A program made the translations under genes and the position numbers. From Zygnema cylindricum (lineage: Eukaryota > Streptophyta > Zygnematophyceae > Zygnematales > Zygnemataceae), in assembly GCA_037447655.1 (NCBI GenBank), contig JBBHKE010001834.1:1-62000 (forward strand): a DNA stretch of 62,000 nucleotides, read 5' to 3'. The notes beneath the pieces were generated by a model. The model saw nothing but the letters and a program-made list of their open reading frames with translations, did no database searches and was not told the origin of the DNA. This document shows, piece by piece, positions 1-10,998 of the stretch (positions are counted from its first letter, which is position 1; the number at the start of each line of letters is the position of its first letter).

Positions 1-149
1 CGCAAGTTGTACCCACATCTACACCCGTCACATTCCAAAGTTCCGATTTCATTTTCGCACATAGGGACGCTTTTCAAAGTAGTACGGAACACTTCACTAC
101 AGTCCAAAATACTTTTTCAAAGTATCGTCTACATGGGGACGTACCCTAA

Positions 150-487
150 GCCATCGCGGCCTTGTCCTATGGTCCGTATGAGAGGACCGTACATCGTTTG
201 CTGGCAACCTGCAATCGAGAGCATGCGCCGGATAAGTGGGCGATTGGATCGTGTTTCGTTTAAAGGATTACTTAATCGTACTGATCCTCGTATACCTTTC
301 CGCTGCAGTACAGTACGGTACCGTTTCTTTGGCCGTGTTTAAAGTTTAAACGAAACACGATCCAATCGCCCACCTATCCGGACGGCTTAACCCCCTATGT
401 ACGGCATGCTTTCAATTACAGCTTGCTAGCAAATGGTGTACGTCATTTAAACGGACCATAGGACAAGACCGCGATGGCTTGATGTGG
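150..487. repeat. Imperfect fold-back (inverted repeat) element
   Basis: The segment at about 150-266 returns as its reverse complement at about 346-487, around a loop of about 80 bases. The outer parts match best (the GCCATCGCGG and TCCTATGGTCCGT blocks) together with the inner CGATTGGATCGTGTTTCGTTT block. The right arm carries about 20 extra bases. This could be a fold-back transposable element or a decayed MITE. No coding capacity is supported, and the limits are approximate. Confidence 0.7.
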
Positions 488-715
488 CTCGATGATGTGT
501 CAGATGAACTTTTTACAGGACTGCTGACATGTAGGCAGTTGAGATTTTACAGAAGTTCTGGTGCAAAACAGCGTTGCGACAGTTTTCTCTGTCGTAGAAC
601 TTGAAACTGGATCTGAACAGCATCCAATTTACACATGTAGCACTGCATTACCATCCTGGAAGCCGGATCCACATGCGCCGAGCTCTGCTATTGGTTGCAT
701 ATTTGTTGTGGATGG

Positions 716-1640
716 CATAAAAAACGCGATTTTTCCTGCAACTGGATATCTATTTCTGTCAGTGCGAGAATGTCAGCATGTGAACCTTCTGTAAGTGCCT
801 TTACAAGAAATTTGGCTCATTCGTAATTTAATGCTGCAATTATAATTTTGCAATTTTAGACCAAAATTATGTTTTACGTTTTGCGACTACAAGTTATGTG
901 TTGCAATTTTAAAGAGACGTTTTAAAAAACTAACATGAGTTTTCCAAAACTAAGCTAAATTTTGCCACTTCTATTTGACCTGTGTATTTTTAAATCGAAT
1001 TTCACAATTTTGACTTGTGAAACTGTGCGATTTCAATTTGAATTTTGTGATTCCAACTGAAACTTTGGAATAAAAACTGAAAATCCTGAATTCTAGCTTG
1101 AATTTTGCATTTTAAAACTTAATAATGATTGGAACAAAAAAATTATATTATAGCCTCAAGTTCCGATTCCGAACTACATATCATACTTAAACTGTTACAA
1201 CTCTAATCTGAATTTCGTAATTGCTACTTGAGCCTGGCTATTCCAAATTGACTTCTTAAACTCCAGTTTAAATATTCTGATTCTAAACTGCAATTAGACC
1301 TTTAACTTTATAACTCTAAACTGAATTTCGAAATTCTGACTCAAATTTGTGATAATAATTGAATTTCGCAAGTTCTGAAGATCCTAAACCTATAAACCTA
1401 TCCTCGAACCTTTAGAAGTGTAGAGCCAAAATTCTGAACGTCTAATTTTATTGTCAACCAATATCTGAATAAGGTTTATTGTCTTAAAAATATTATAAAA
1501 TGTCGATTATTTCCGAACTAAACAGAAGGATGAATCATAAAATAGAATGCTTTAATTTGATATTTGTGGCACGTGTTCATATACACTAATTATTGCACCA
1601 TTATAGAGTAGGCTAATCAGTTTTCTTATATATCATATCT
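716..1640 (+). repeat. Degenerate A/T-rich tract shared with PAN-gene 3' flanks
   Basis: From the CGCGATTTTTCCTGCAACTG segment onward, this matches the DNA downstream of the PAN-transmembrane gene (from about 9700) and of the orphan exon (from about 12640). It then becomes a loose repetition of a 20-25 base theme resembling AATTTTGCAATTCTAA. A fourth copy lies inverted at about 14690-15310. It is probably the tail of a former copy of that gene family; no exon is recognisable upstream of it here. Confidence 0.65.
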
Positions 1641-1799
1641 TTTTTCAGAAAGAGAGAAAGTCAGAAAGACTCAGATATTTCCTATGCTCGTAAAAAGTTT
1701 ATCTTTTGTTTTTTTTTAATTATAATTTCCACCATGCGACATTCAAATGCTTCGAAATTAAATATTTCTGCCAGTTCTGAAAACATTTCTATTCTCTTT

Positions 1800-2565
1800 T
1801 TTGATCATTACCCTTCTCTTGTGTGAGAAGACAACAACAACCAGGAGGGAGAGAAAGGAGGAAGGAGAGTTAAGGAAAGAGAGAGAGATAAGAAGACGGG
1901 GGGGGAGAGGGGAGAGAGTAAGAGTGAGGGAGAGGGAAGGATGGAAAAAGAGCAACGAAGAGTGCAGCAGAGAGAGGGAATGTGAGAAAGGGGAGGGAGA
2001 GAGAGAGGGAGAGAGGGAGGGAAATGGAAAGGGGGAGGCGAAGCGGGGGGGGGAAGAGTGAGAGGGAGAGCAAGCGAGAGGGCGAAAGAAAGGGGGAGGG
2101 GGGGAAGGGGAGGGAAATCGGGCGAAAAGAGGAAGGGAGATGGAGTGGGAGGAGAGGGAGAGGGAGAGGAAGGAGAGGGTAGGGAGAGGTGGGAGGGGGA
2201 TGGAGAGAGGAAGAATGGGAGGAAGTGAGGGAGGGGACGAGGGAGATGGAGAGGGGGCGAAGGGGGAGGAGGTATGAGGAGGGGAAACAAGGGGGAGGAG
2301 GAGGGGAAAAAAGGGGAGAGGGAAGGAGGGGGAAAAGGGAAGAGGGAAGAGGGTCAGAGGAGGAGAGTGGGAGAATGGGAGAGGGGCAGGGGGAGAGTGG
2401 GAGAGGGGGAAAGGGGGAGAGGGGATGAAGGGGAGAGGGGAAGAACGAGGGGGTGAGAGGGAGAATGAGAGAGGGGGAGAGGGAGAGGGAGAATGAGAGA
2501 GGGGGAGAGGGAGAGGGAGAGAGAGAGAGAGAGAGAGAGGGGGAGAGGGAGATCGGGGGAGGAAG
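1800..2565. repeat. Purine (GA/GGGA) low-complexity tract
   Basis: About 760 bases are almost pure purine on the + strand, mixing GAGA and GGGAGA without a fixed period. Long open frames on both strands here (Ser/Pro/Leu-rich on -, Glu/Arg/Gly-rich on +) result from base composition and are not called as genes. DNA from 2566 to about 3000 holds nothing I recognise. Confidence 0.9.
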
Positions 2566-2999
2566 GGAGTACTCAATTTGATAATCGTGGTTGATAGGAG
2601 ACATCGCCTTATCAATTAATCTCAACCGTACCATGGGACACATCACGGTATACGGAAGGCTGTACCTAGATTTCCATAGGCTCTTCCTAGATTTCTATAG
2701 AGTTGTCGGATTTGAGCTAGTACATATAAGGTAGAAATTCCATCGGGATGCTTTTGTAATTGTATAGCCAACATTTCTGCGAGGGGGCTTGCAGGGTTAT
2801 GAAGTAACAGGACAAGAGGGGTAAAGGCAAAGGCATCTTGTTCAACCATCGAACATCACAGGGTTGGAAGACTGCGTCTACAATGTCACGCAAGACACGC
2901 GACATAAGTTGGTCACTTGCTGCATTAATGCGATTCTGAACAATTAGAAGTTGCATAAAATCATCGAAGAACATTGCATCCCAACAAACATGATGCTAC

Positions 3000-3783
3000 G
3001 CGCGGTGCTTTTTATCCACTCATTTAATGATTACTTCTCTCCATTATGTAAACCTATCAAAAGATTGAAGAAGGCGTGAGTCTGGGCGCCTTCTTCTTCC
3101 TCATACCTTACGTTTTCCATTAATGTTTTTAGCCTCTCGTAGGCCTTTCAAGATGTGAATTCAATTCCATTTCAATCCGTGCTACACCCTCCTTTTACTT
3201 ATTTATAATGAGCAAATTGTCCACACACACAATAACAAAGAATACTTTGTGTAGGTTCTCAACATTTAACACACATTTTGAGTGATTAGTTGGTTGTTAT
3301 TAATACTAAATTTGTTTGAGCTGGTCTAACTTTTTGCCTTAAAGTTTGTTGCATCCATAAAAGGATTTAAGCAACTCGCGAGCCAAAATCTCTCTTTCGA
3401 ATTCCTCAAGGGTGAGAATAACTTCTCTACGTAGTTTGTAACTTCAATTTTTGATCTCAATATTGGAAATCCCTTAACATAATTTCTTCAAAATATAGCC
3501 TTTAGTAAATTTAAATGTTATCTAAGTTTGACACCACACACTGAAGAAATTTTGGCTGGGACCCATACATTAAAATGAAATAGCTCTAGGATCTTTTATA
3601 CTTCGTGACGTGTTTTGCGTGGAAAAAAGTGTTGATGAAGTTTAGCAAGTGCACAACCATCACATCTATTAGATGTTCATTTATCAAAGAAGGGTGATCC
3701 TTTGACATGTCATTGTTCGTTCTTACTCCCTCCCATGACTACTCACTCACTCACTAACTGAACCAATTTTCAATGTGATACCA
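3000..3783 (-). mobile_element. Decayed Ty1/copia internal fragment
   Basis: On the minus strand around 3590-3680 one frame reads CDGCALAKLHQHFF followed by PRKTRHEV. This is the end of the GAG-pre-integrase domain, with its zinc-binding cysteines, and the start of the copia integrase. Flanking sequence is frame-broken. Just beyond it (3773-3783, minus) lies TGGTATCA, a primer-binding-site-like start one base from a putative LTR. The element is dead and much shortened. Confidence 0.6.
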
Positions 3784-3784
3784 T

Positions 3785-4140
3785 TGAGGGGATCGTTAAC
3801 GTACACACAGAATGCACAACAACTCACAATCTCATAAGCAGAAGCACGTAACCCATAAAACACTCATACACGCTCAGCGGATTTAGACAAAGTTCGAAAA
3901 AGTACCTGTATATTAGGCTAAAGTTTTCTACTTCCTCTCACCCTCACAAATTTATCTTTCATCACAACCCTTTTCACTACTCAGTAGTGACTCATAACTT
4001 ACAAGAGGAATGAACTATATAACTACCAAAATGAGACGTTCTTTCACTAACATGAGCGACATAGTTCCACCGAACGCAGACTACGATACAATACAAACAT
4101 AGTTCTCTTACCTTAGACACGTGTTGAACGAAACGAAACA
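3785..4140 (-). repeat. Putative copia LTR (5' LTR of the minus-strand fragment)
   Basis: On the minus strand this 356-bp stretch begins TGTTTCG and ends CCCCTCA, giving TG...CA ends. It abuts a TGGTATCA primer-binding-like sequence and then copia integrase remnants. No second LTR or target duplication was found, so the outer boundary is inferred. Confidence 0.45.
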
Positions 4141-4228
4141 TGCATGGGACAGCGTGCACGATACACATATTGCGTTAAAGATTTGCTGGCGTTATTTATT
4201 GAGCCCAAATTAGAGTTTATAACACTAA

Positions 4229-4952
4229 GGGTGAAGTTCCATTACACGAAAAGTGAAGAAGTTTACAGAAATTCGGACCTCTCCGTACTACGTCGTACTT
4301 CTTATTTTGTTTTTATGCGAAAAACAACATTACAGAGAATCTTGCCAATATTCTCCAAAAGTCTGGGAGTTAACAACGACCGTTGGATTTTTTTTCGCGA
4401 AGCATTCGCTTCGAAAGTTTCTGTAATTGGTGATGTACCTCGCGAGGTACATCACCAATTACAGAAAAAAATGAGCCACGACACGTTGGATACTTGGCAT
4501 ACGTGTCAAATTGGCAACCAACGGAAGTCGAAAAATTTCGCACACGATATACGCATTGAAAAAAAAAAAAAAATACAAACGAAAAGTCGTAACGCACTTT
4601 CGTCACGCTATTTCTGTTAGCGCCCATTCGTCACACTATTTTTGGCAACGCTCATTCATCACGCGAAAAAAGAGGAACCCTAAAAAATGATGTGGTATCT
4701 GACAAGGCGTCTACGGAAAGTACAAAATTTGTGTTGCACGATGACTTGGTACGCACGTACATGCTACGCAAATGAAGATTTTGGTCGGTGTAAAAATCAT
4801 TGACGATATTAAAAATCTAATATTGACTTACGTGGTACCACTCAGTTTCAAGCACGTGGATCACAGACTCTAAACAATGGAACTTCGTTCAAATTGTAGC
4901 ATTCTGTAATGTTGGCCGTACAATTACAGAATGTCCTAATGGAACTTCACCC
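4229..4952. mobile_element. PIF/Harbinger-like MITE (724 bp)
   Basis: Perfect 16-bp terminal inverted repeats, GGGTGAAGTTCCATTA, are flanked by TAA on both sides (4226-4228 and 4953-4955). A 3-bp TAA/TTA target duplication is the hallmark of PIF/Harbinger elements. No transposase is visible. The element contains a perfect palindrome and an A-run near 4560. The terminal motif resembles the ends of the elements at 53434 and 13232. Confidence 0.75.
4418..4467. repeat. Perfect 50-bp spacerless palindrome
   Basis: Two 25-base arms meet without a spacer at a central CGCG (between 4442 and 4443). The half-site reads CGAGGTACATCACCAATTAC outward and continues AGAAA. Every base pairs. It lies inside the Harbinger-like MITE. 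Confidence 0.95.
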
Positions 4953-5283
4953 TAATTGTTTGTTTTTATTATAAATTTCTCTACACTAATACCTATTCAC
5001 GGTGTTCCCCACTTTTTCGTTGACTCACTCTTTAGTGTTACTAACTCTAATAACGACGGACGGTGTATTTACAGGATCCACCGACAAAAAACATTGACTC
5101 TTGAAGTACAGTCTTTTTGCGGCAGCAGAGATTGGTAAGTTTGCGTACGAACACCGACAATCTCCACCGTCAGATCGTCATTGACATTACCTAATTCTAA
5201 GTCCGTACAAAGTTACCGTACCATTTTCTTCACAGCGTCAATTGCGAATCTCTGAGGGAATCAGAGTTGGCGCTGACAACACA

Positions 5284-5602
5284 TTAAAAATGAACGGCCA
5301 GTAACAAAAGCTTGTTGACTTATTGTAGCTCTCTGTCCTTTCCTCTCGTCGTATCCTCCCACTCCCTTTACATCTTCCACCGACAGTCCTTCCACTCTCT
5401 CCCTTTCTCCTCGCGTCCCTCCCTCTGCCCTTCCCTCCTCTCTGACTTTCTAGCTTTACCTCTCCCTCCTCGCAACCTTACCACTTCTCTCCTCCACTTC
5501 CTTTCCCCACCTCTCCCTCTACCTGTACCTCCCAACACTGCCTCCCTTCCTCTCCCCTCAGTCCACCAACGACCAGAAAAAGAGCCGAGAGGAACTTGTG
5601 GC
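5284..5602 (+). promoter_or_regulatory. Pyrimidine-rich 5' region of the PAN-transmembrane gene
   Basis: About 300 bases of C/T-rich DNA precede the start codon and begin after AAAAGCTTGTTGACTTATTG. The inverted paralogue has a homologous leader (minus strand, about 19650 down to 19340) starting AAAAGCTTATTGTAGCTCTC. The shared upstream block suggests the promoter/5'UTR was duplicated with the gene. No TATA box is assigned. The stretch 4956-5283 holds nothing I recognise. Confidence 0.45.
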
Positions 5603-8600
5603 ATGGCCCAAAAAGAGCATCAACCAATAGCAGGCAGATTTCTCACGTGCGATAGGCTAATCCTGAAGAGTGTGGCGTGGCTGCTGCTATTGGCGGCCAA
5701 TTTTCCGGGAGGAAGCAGAGGTAAGGGGATGGGCGGGAAGGGGGGGTGGATACAGAGGGTAAACTATTTCTGGGAGAGAGGGAAATGGTAAGGAGAGAGG
5801 GAGGAGATTGAGGGAGAGGGAGCGGAGGAGCGTTGCCATGACGGGGAATGGTGGAAAGATGGAGGTGAATGGTGGAGGAGTAACAGACAAGAATGTATGT
5901 ATGTGGGTATTTTGAGGCGGGAAGGGGGAGAAAGGGAGGAGGGAGGTTGAAGGACTGCTGTTTATTTCCATTTTTTCGCCTACCTTAAGCCCATTGCAAC
6001 GCTAAAAACCCATTGCGCTTCACATACGAAAAGGTGTGCACCTCAGTGACGGATGGTGACGGTGACGGTGACGGTAACAGTTATAGCATGGTGACGGGGA
6101 CCTACTTACAATGAATTACTCGGTGTTTTTATTTCTGATTTTTGTATTTTTCTGAAGACACATCTAACCTCTGTCTGTGTCACTAGTCATTTTTTTGAAC
6201 TTCGATTTTACCTTCTGAGCTTGCCTATTGTTTTCCCTGTTCTTCTTTTCTGATCACTCTACGATCCCCTCTTTTCTCCCTCCCGACACTTTCTCCTCTC
6301 CAAAAGCTGCATCGTGTGCCCTGTCCAACAACTACACGGCTTACCATAGCCTGGGATATGATTTTGATGAAGCGGCGAACAAATTCTCCAAATACTTCAC
6401 AAACATTACCGCGGTGAATTGTCGAAATTATTGCGATGCCGACTGTTCCTGCGTCGCGTATGCCTTCTATGAAAGAAACCTGACGAGGTGCTACAATTAC
6501 AATTCCACAGCGGCAAACATCGCCGCCTATACCAACACCTCTCTTTACTATCGACAAAGTAAGCATACCCACCATACCTTACCATACCTCGCCTTAGCTT
6601 ACCATACCTTACCAAACTTGAGGACAAAAAGATGCCTTATTTGGACCCTTTGTTTCTTGTTTTTTACTTGAGAAAAATGAGTCATCCTTTACGATATTTT
6701 TTTTTATAAAGCTCACGATCCCCCTCCCTTCTCCCCCCAAATTCTTTCTCCTCTCCAAAAGGTGCATCCTGTACCTTGTCCAATTACTACAGTGCTTACG
6801 AGAGAGCGGGATATGATTTTGACAAAGCGTCGGTCAAATTCTTCGGAGACCTTAGCTCGGTGACATGTCAAAATCATTGCAATGACGACTGTTCCTGCGT
6901 CGCGTACTCCTTCTACGATACAGAACCTACGAAGTGCTTCACTTACTATTCCACCGAAGGAAACATCAGCAAATTTACCTCATCTTCTCTTTACTATCGA
7001 CAAAGTACGCATATCCACCATACATTACCATACCTTACCAAGCTTTTAACTGGTGGACAAAAAGATGCCTTATTTAGACCCTTGGTTTCTTGTTTTTCAC
7101 CTGAGAATAATTAGAATAATAATGCCATCCTTTACGATTTTGAATTCATTTTAAAGCTCTTGTTGTGTTGACTGCTGTGTTGTGTTGAAAGATACAGCAG
7201 CCCCTCCCCCGAGTCCTCCACCCCCTCCCTCAAACCCTCCACCCCCACCCCCAAATTCTTCTCCCCCTCCCTCAAACCCTCCAACCCCATCTGGAAATTC
7301 GTCTTCCCCTCTTTCCAATTCTTCTACTCCGTACTTATCCGCCCCCCCCTATCCGGAGTCCACCTCCCCCAAGTCAAACCCTCCTACGGACGAATCCTCC
7401 TCAGGTATACTTTTTCCAATAATTGCACATCTCTGTTATCATTTCCTTATTTGATAATTTTTTACTTTAATTTTTAGTTTTTTTTTCGTTACTCATTATC
7501 TTTTTCGTGGATTTTTGAGCTAGGCAATATGCTAAACTTAAGGAATAATAAGGAAATGTCGTTATCATCTACCTCCTCCTCCCCTTCCCCCTCCCCTCCT
7601 CCTCCCTCCTCCAGCCTCTCATATTTTTCAAGACGTCTAAGTCCTAATTAATAAGCCTTTCTAACTACCTAAGGCCTAGCTATCCTTTCGATCATTGTAT
7701 GGTACATTATTGTACTGTCCGGTTTCACTACTAGGTGTAATTAATCCGAAGTACTGTTTTCTGCTACAGAAAACCCTGGTTTGTCCCTAAACTATTCAAA
7801 CTCAACTATGCAACTTTAATAACAACGACAGAATGTACCTGGTGGAAACATACCAACGACCACTTTAAGTACCAATACTTTTTTGACTCCAAAAGTGGTC
7901 CTAATTTCACCTACACCAATAAAATATTGGTTCGCTGACAACCGAATCTTCATGTTGTCTGTCCATCAAATCTGCGCTGTTTTCAGGTCGTAGGATCTAA
8001 CCTGACGTTTCAGATTAGATCGTACATAAACCTGTAGTGATTCTCTTTCTCTGACTGACGCGTGGAATGTTGTGTCTCCGTTTGACATAACCGTGGTGAT
8101 GCCACTTCGTCGCTGGTCATCGCTGCTTCAGCGACGAGATCATCTCATCGCCCTCTCTCACATACGGCTCACTATCTCATCGCCCTCTCGTCGCCCTCTC
8201 ACATACGGCTCACTATCTCATCGCCCTCTCATCGCCCTCTCTCACATATGGCTCACTATCTCATCGCCCGCCGCCTTCACATATTGTTTACTATCTCATT
8301 GCCCTTTCTTCGCCCTTTCTCACTTTATTGGTTTACTATTCTCATCGCCTTCCTCGGCTTCTATATTGGCTCAATATCTCATCGCTTTCACATCGTTTAC
8401 TGCCTTATGCTTTTCTTGTTTATCTTCATTAGGTTTGGCTATCTCATCATTTCTTCTTATCGCTTCTTCGGTGGCTCACTATCCTTTATCTTTCAAATGG
8501 TTTCACTATCTCATCGGTTCATCGCTTCTCTTATCGGTTGATTTATTTTGTTGATGACGATTGTTTGTTATTGTCGATGTCTTATTGTTGTTTGATTATC

Positions 8601-9561
8601 TGATTGTTTTTTATTGATTGATGATGCGATTGACGATGATCTTATTTATCTATTGACTTTATGATCTGATGATACGATATCGATTGATTGCGGATTGACC
8701 GATCTCTGATTGCTTCTTTATGCCTCACTCCACATATGGCTCACTATCTCATCGCCCTATCATCGCCCTCTCTCACATATGGCTCACTCTCTCATCGCCC
8801 TCTCATCGCCCTCTCTCACAAATAGCTCATTGAGAGTCCATAGTTTAAAAGCAATATTCCCCACTGTGTTAGAACACTTCATCAGACATCGTCCATCCTG
8901 TCACCATTCGATGGGCCACTTCTTCCTTCGCATCTTTATTTTGAAAACTTTTAGAGATATTTTCTTTTTTTTCCTTTATAAAAATTCGTTACAAACTTTT
9001 TGTTTTGATATACCATAAGTTTGTGTTCGGGTTACCCATTACCTTTTTATTTTTTATCGAATTTGAATCCTATGTAGTGAATGAACAATTTCTCCATATA
9101 AAATCTTTTGTTTCCTTGTTTTGTACCTCAACAGCTACTGTAAAGTGCAAAATTATGGTAGATTGTGACTTATTCATTCATATGTAAACTGGATTTTTTT
9201 TTTTCTTCTTTGAAATAGAATTACAAGAATGCACAATTGTCTTTCTATCAACCTTTGATATTGCTTTGTTTTCGTTGAGATTAAATTAATAATTACTCAA
9301 AAAGCCATAAAATAAAACTCTAAAACTCGTAGAACCCTAAGAGCCATTTTAACCCTCGTTTTATTTATTTTCCGTTTAAACACAGGGTCCGGAAGTACCG
9401 TCCCAATAATTGGAGGAGTAGTGGGTGGAGTGGCCTTTTTGGTTATTGTTGGAGGTTTAATTTTTTATTTTTTCCCCAGAAAAAAAAGTGAACAAGAAGG
9501 TCTTAACAAACCTTACGAACCCCTTGGTGAGAACTTTGGACTTTGTAGACCTGTCCAATAG
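5603..9561 (+). CDS. PAN/apple-domain single-pass membrane protein (gene 1)
   Basis: Predicted five-exon gene for 333 aa; exons are 5603-5720, 6307-6558, 6762-7004, 7192-7404 and 9386-9561. All four introns are GT-AG and all are phase 1, so every internal exon is symmetric. Exon 1 encodes a signal peptide (hydrophobic VAWLLLLAANF). Exons 2 and 3 each encode one PAN/apple-like module with the core CSCVAYxFYE and paired cysteines, as in the PAN segments of plant receptor kinases. Exon 4 is Pro/Ser-rich (residues 205-275). Exon 5 holds a Gly/Val-rich transmembrane helix (about 281-305) and a 28-residue tail containing YEPL, which fits a YxxΦ sorting signal. No kinase follows. Likely a cell-surface protein binding carbohydrate or protein; the ligand is unknown. 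The model is by eye, and the exon 4-5 join crosses a 2-kb intron. Confidence 0.7.
6010..6020 (+). pseudogene. Scar of a deleted first PAN exon in gene 1
   Basis: Inside intron 1, GCGCTTCACATACGAAAAG followed by GTGTGC matches the last codons and donor of the first PAN exon of the inverted paralogue (LHIRQ then GTATGT). The rest of that exon and its acceptor are missing. The intron matches the paralogue on both sides, and the repeated CCCATTGC marks the apparent deletion join. Gene 1 therefore probably once had three PAN modules. Confidence 0.6.
8110..8830 (+). repeat. 43-bp minisatellite in intron 4 of gene 1
   Basis: Units of about 43 bases built on CTCACATACGGCTCACTATC plus TCATCGCCCTC repeat at about 8150-8330 and again at 8730-8830. 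Between them is degenerate derived sequence with GATTGATGATG themes. Short open frames here follow the repeat and are not called. Confidence 0.75.
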
Positions 9562-9689
9562 CAGTACGGAATCTCAAATTACTGTTGGTTGGGTCTTTAT
9601 GTGTTTCAAATTGTCTCTATTATTGAATGTCATGTTTCTGAAAGATGGAATCTATATCACAAAAGTATAGTAATTGCCATTCATTTTTA

Positions 9690-10660
9690 TTGAAAAAGAG
9701 AAATAAAAACGCGATTTTTCATGCAATTGGATAGATATATGATTCTGTCAGTGCAAGAATGTCAGAATGTGAACATTTAATTAGTGTTTTGCCTCGTTCT
9801 TAAATTAAATTTGCGATAATAAGTTTGCAAATCGGAAAAGATTTTGCAATCTAAATTAAATCTTGCAGTTTTCTTTCTAAATCATGTCTAAATTTTTGCA
9901 AACACGACGTAAGTTTTGCAATTTCAAATTGTACTTTTGAAAAATGAATATGATTTTTTCAATTCTAAGCTAAATTTTGCCACTCTAATTTGACCTGTGA
10001 AATTTTAAATCGAAATTTTGACTTGAAGCTGTGCAATAGTAAGTTGCAATTCTAACTGAATTTTTGAACTGAATTTTGCATTAAAATTGGAAATTCGGAA
10101 TTTTAGCTTGAATTTTGCGTTTCAAAGTTTAATACTGCAACTTGCAACTGAAAATTTTCAATATATACCTCAAATTTTAGCTCTAAATTGCATATCTTTC
10201 CAAAATTTTACTACTCTTATCTGAATTTCCAAATTTAAAATTGAACTTTGCAATTACAGCTTGAGCTTTGCTATTCTAAATCGAATTAATAAATTCCACT
10301 TTAAATTGTGTGATTCTAAACAGCAATTAGAACATGAACTTTATAACTTGGAGTCGAATTTTGAAATTCCAACTCACATTTGTGATTATAATTGATATTC
10401 GCAGGTACTTGAGATCCCAAACCTATCGTTGAACCCACAGTATTGTAGAGCCAAAAATCGCAACGTCGCATTTTTGTCGTCAACCAATATCTGAAAAAGG
10501 TTTACTGCGAGGAAAAATATCACAAAACGTCGATTGTTGCTCGAATAATATAAAATCGTGGAATATAAAACAGACTCTTTTATTTATCTTTTTTGTCACT
10601 TGATCATAAACAAGAAGTATTGCAGCAGTTATAGAGTAGGCTAATCAATTAACTTCTATC
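9690..10660 (+). repeat. Degenerate A/T tract downstream of gene 1
   Basis: This starts with the GCGATTTTTCATGCAATTGG block and continues as a loose 20-25 base repeat of TTTTGCAATTCTAAATTGAA. It is homologous to 716-1640, 12640-13228 and, inverted, 14690-15310. It probably includes the gene's 3'UTR or downstream DNA. Confidence 0.65.
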
Positions 10661-10933
10661 ATATATATTTGGTTTTTTTTTTTTTTTTCCGTGGTAACAT
10701 TTAACTGAACGAACTCAAGCTTACGTCAAAATACTCCCCTTATGCTTTAGAAGTTCAACCACGGAAACTACATGCATTCATTCTCTGTCCCAACTTAGAA
10801 GCTTTTAGAGTCTATTTGCGCATCTCTACTACTATGTCTTTTTTCCGGCAAGTAGCTTAGTTTTAGTGCTTTTGCAAAAACCTTTTCTCTCACAAAATGC
10901 AATATGCTATCTATTTATTTGCTTTTAAAGTGA

Positions 10934-10998
10934 GGACCTGGGTTGTTAAGTGATATGGCCCCTAATTAAGTAATTATCACGCCACACAACCCAGGTCC
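10934..10998. repeat. Small hairpin (13-bp perfect arms)
   Basis: GGACCTGGGTTGT at 10934-10946 pairs with ACAACCCAGGTCC at 10986-10998. An inner GTGATA/TATCAC pair extends the stem. It could be a short fold-back remnant. The surrounding 10660-12322 contains only A/T-rich DNA and no gene I can support. Confidence 0.7.

Noticed and set aside
1758-2646. Long Ser/Pro/Leu-rich and Glu/Arg/Gly-rich frames
   Set aside because: They lie in a purine-only tract; open frames on several frames at once are a composition effect.
2643-2974. Two overlapping minus frames (DVRWLNK...) resembling a transposase end
   Set aside because: No family could be named with confidence and the frames are short and shifted.
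8110-8830. CRISPR-like regular repeats
   Set aside because: Units are contiguous with no unique spacers, and the DNA is eukaryotic; it is a minisatellite.
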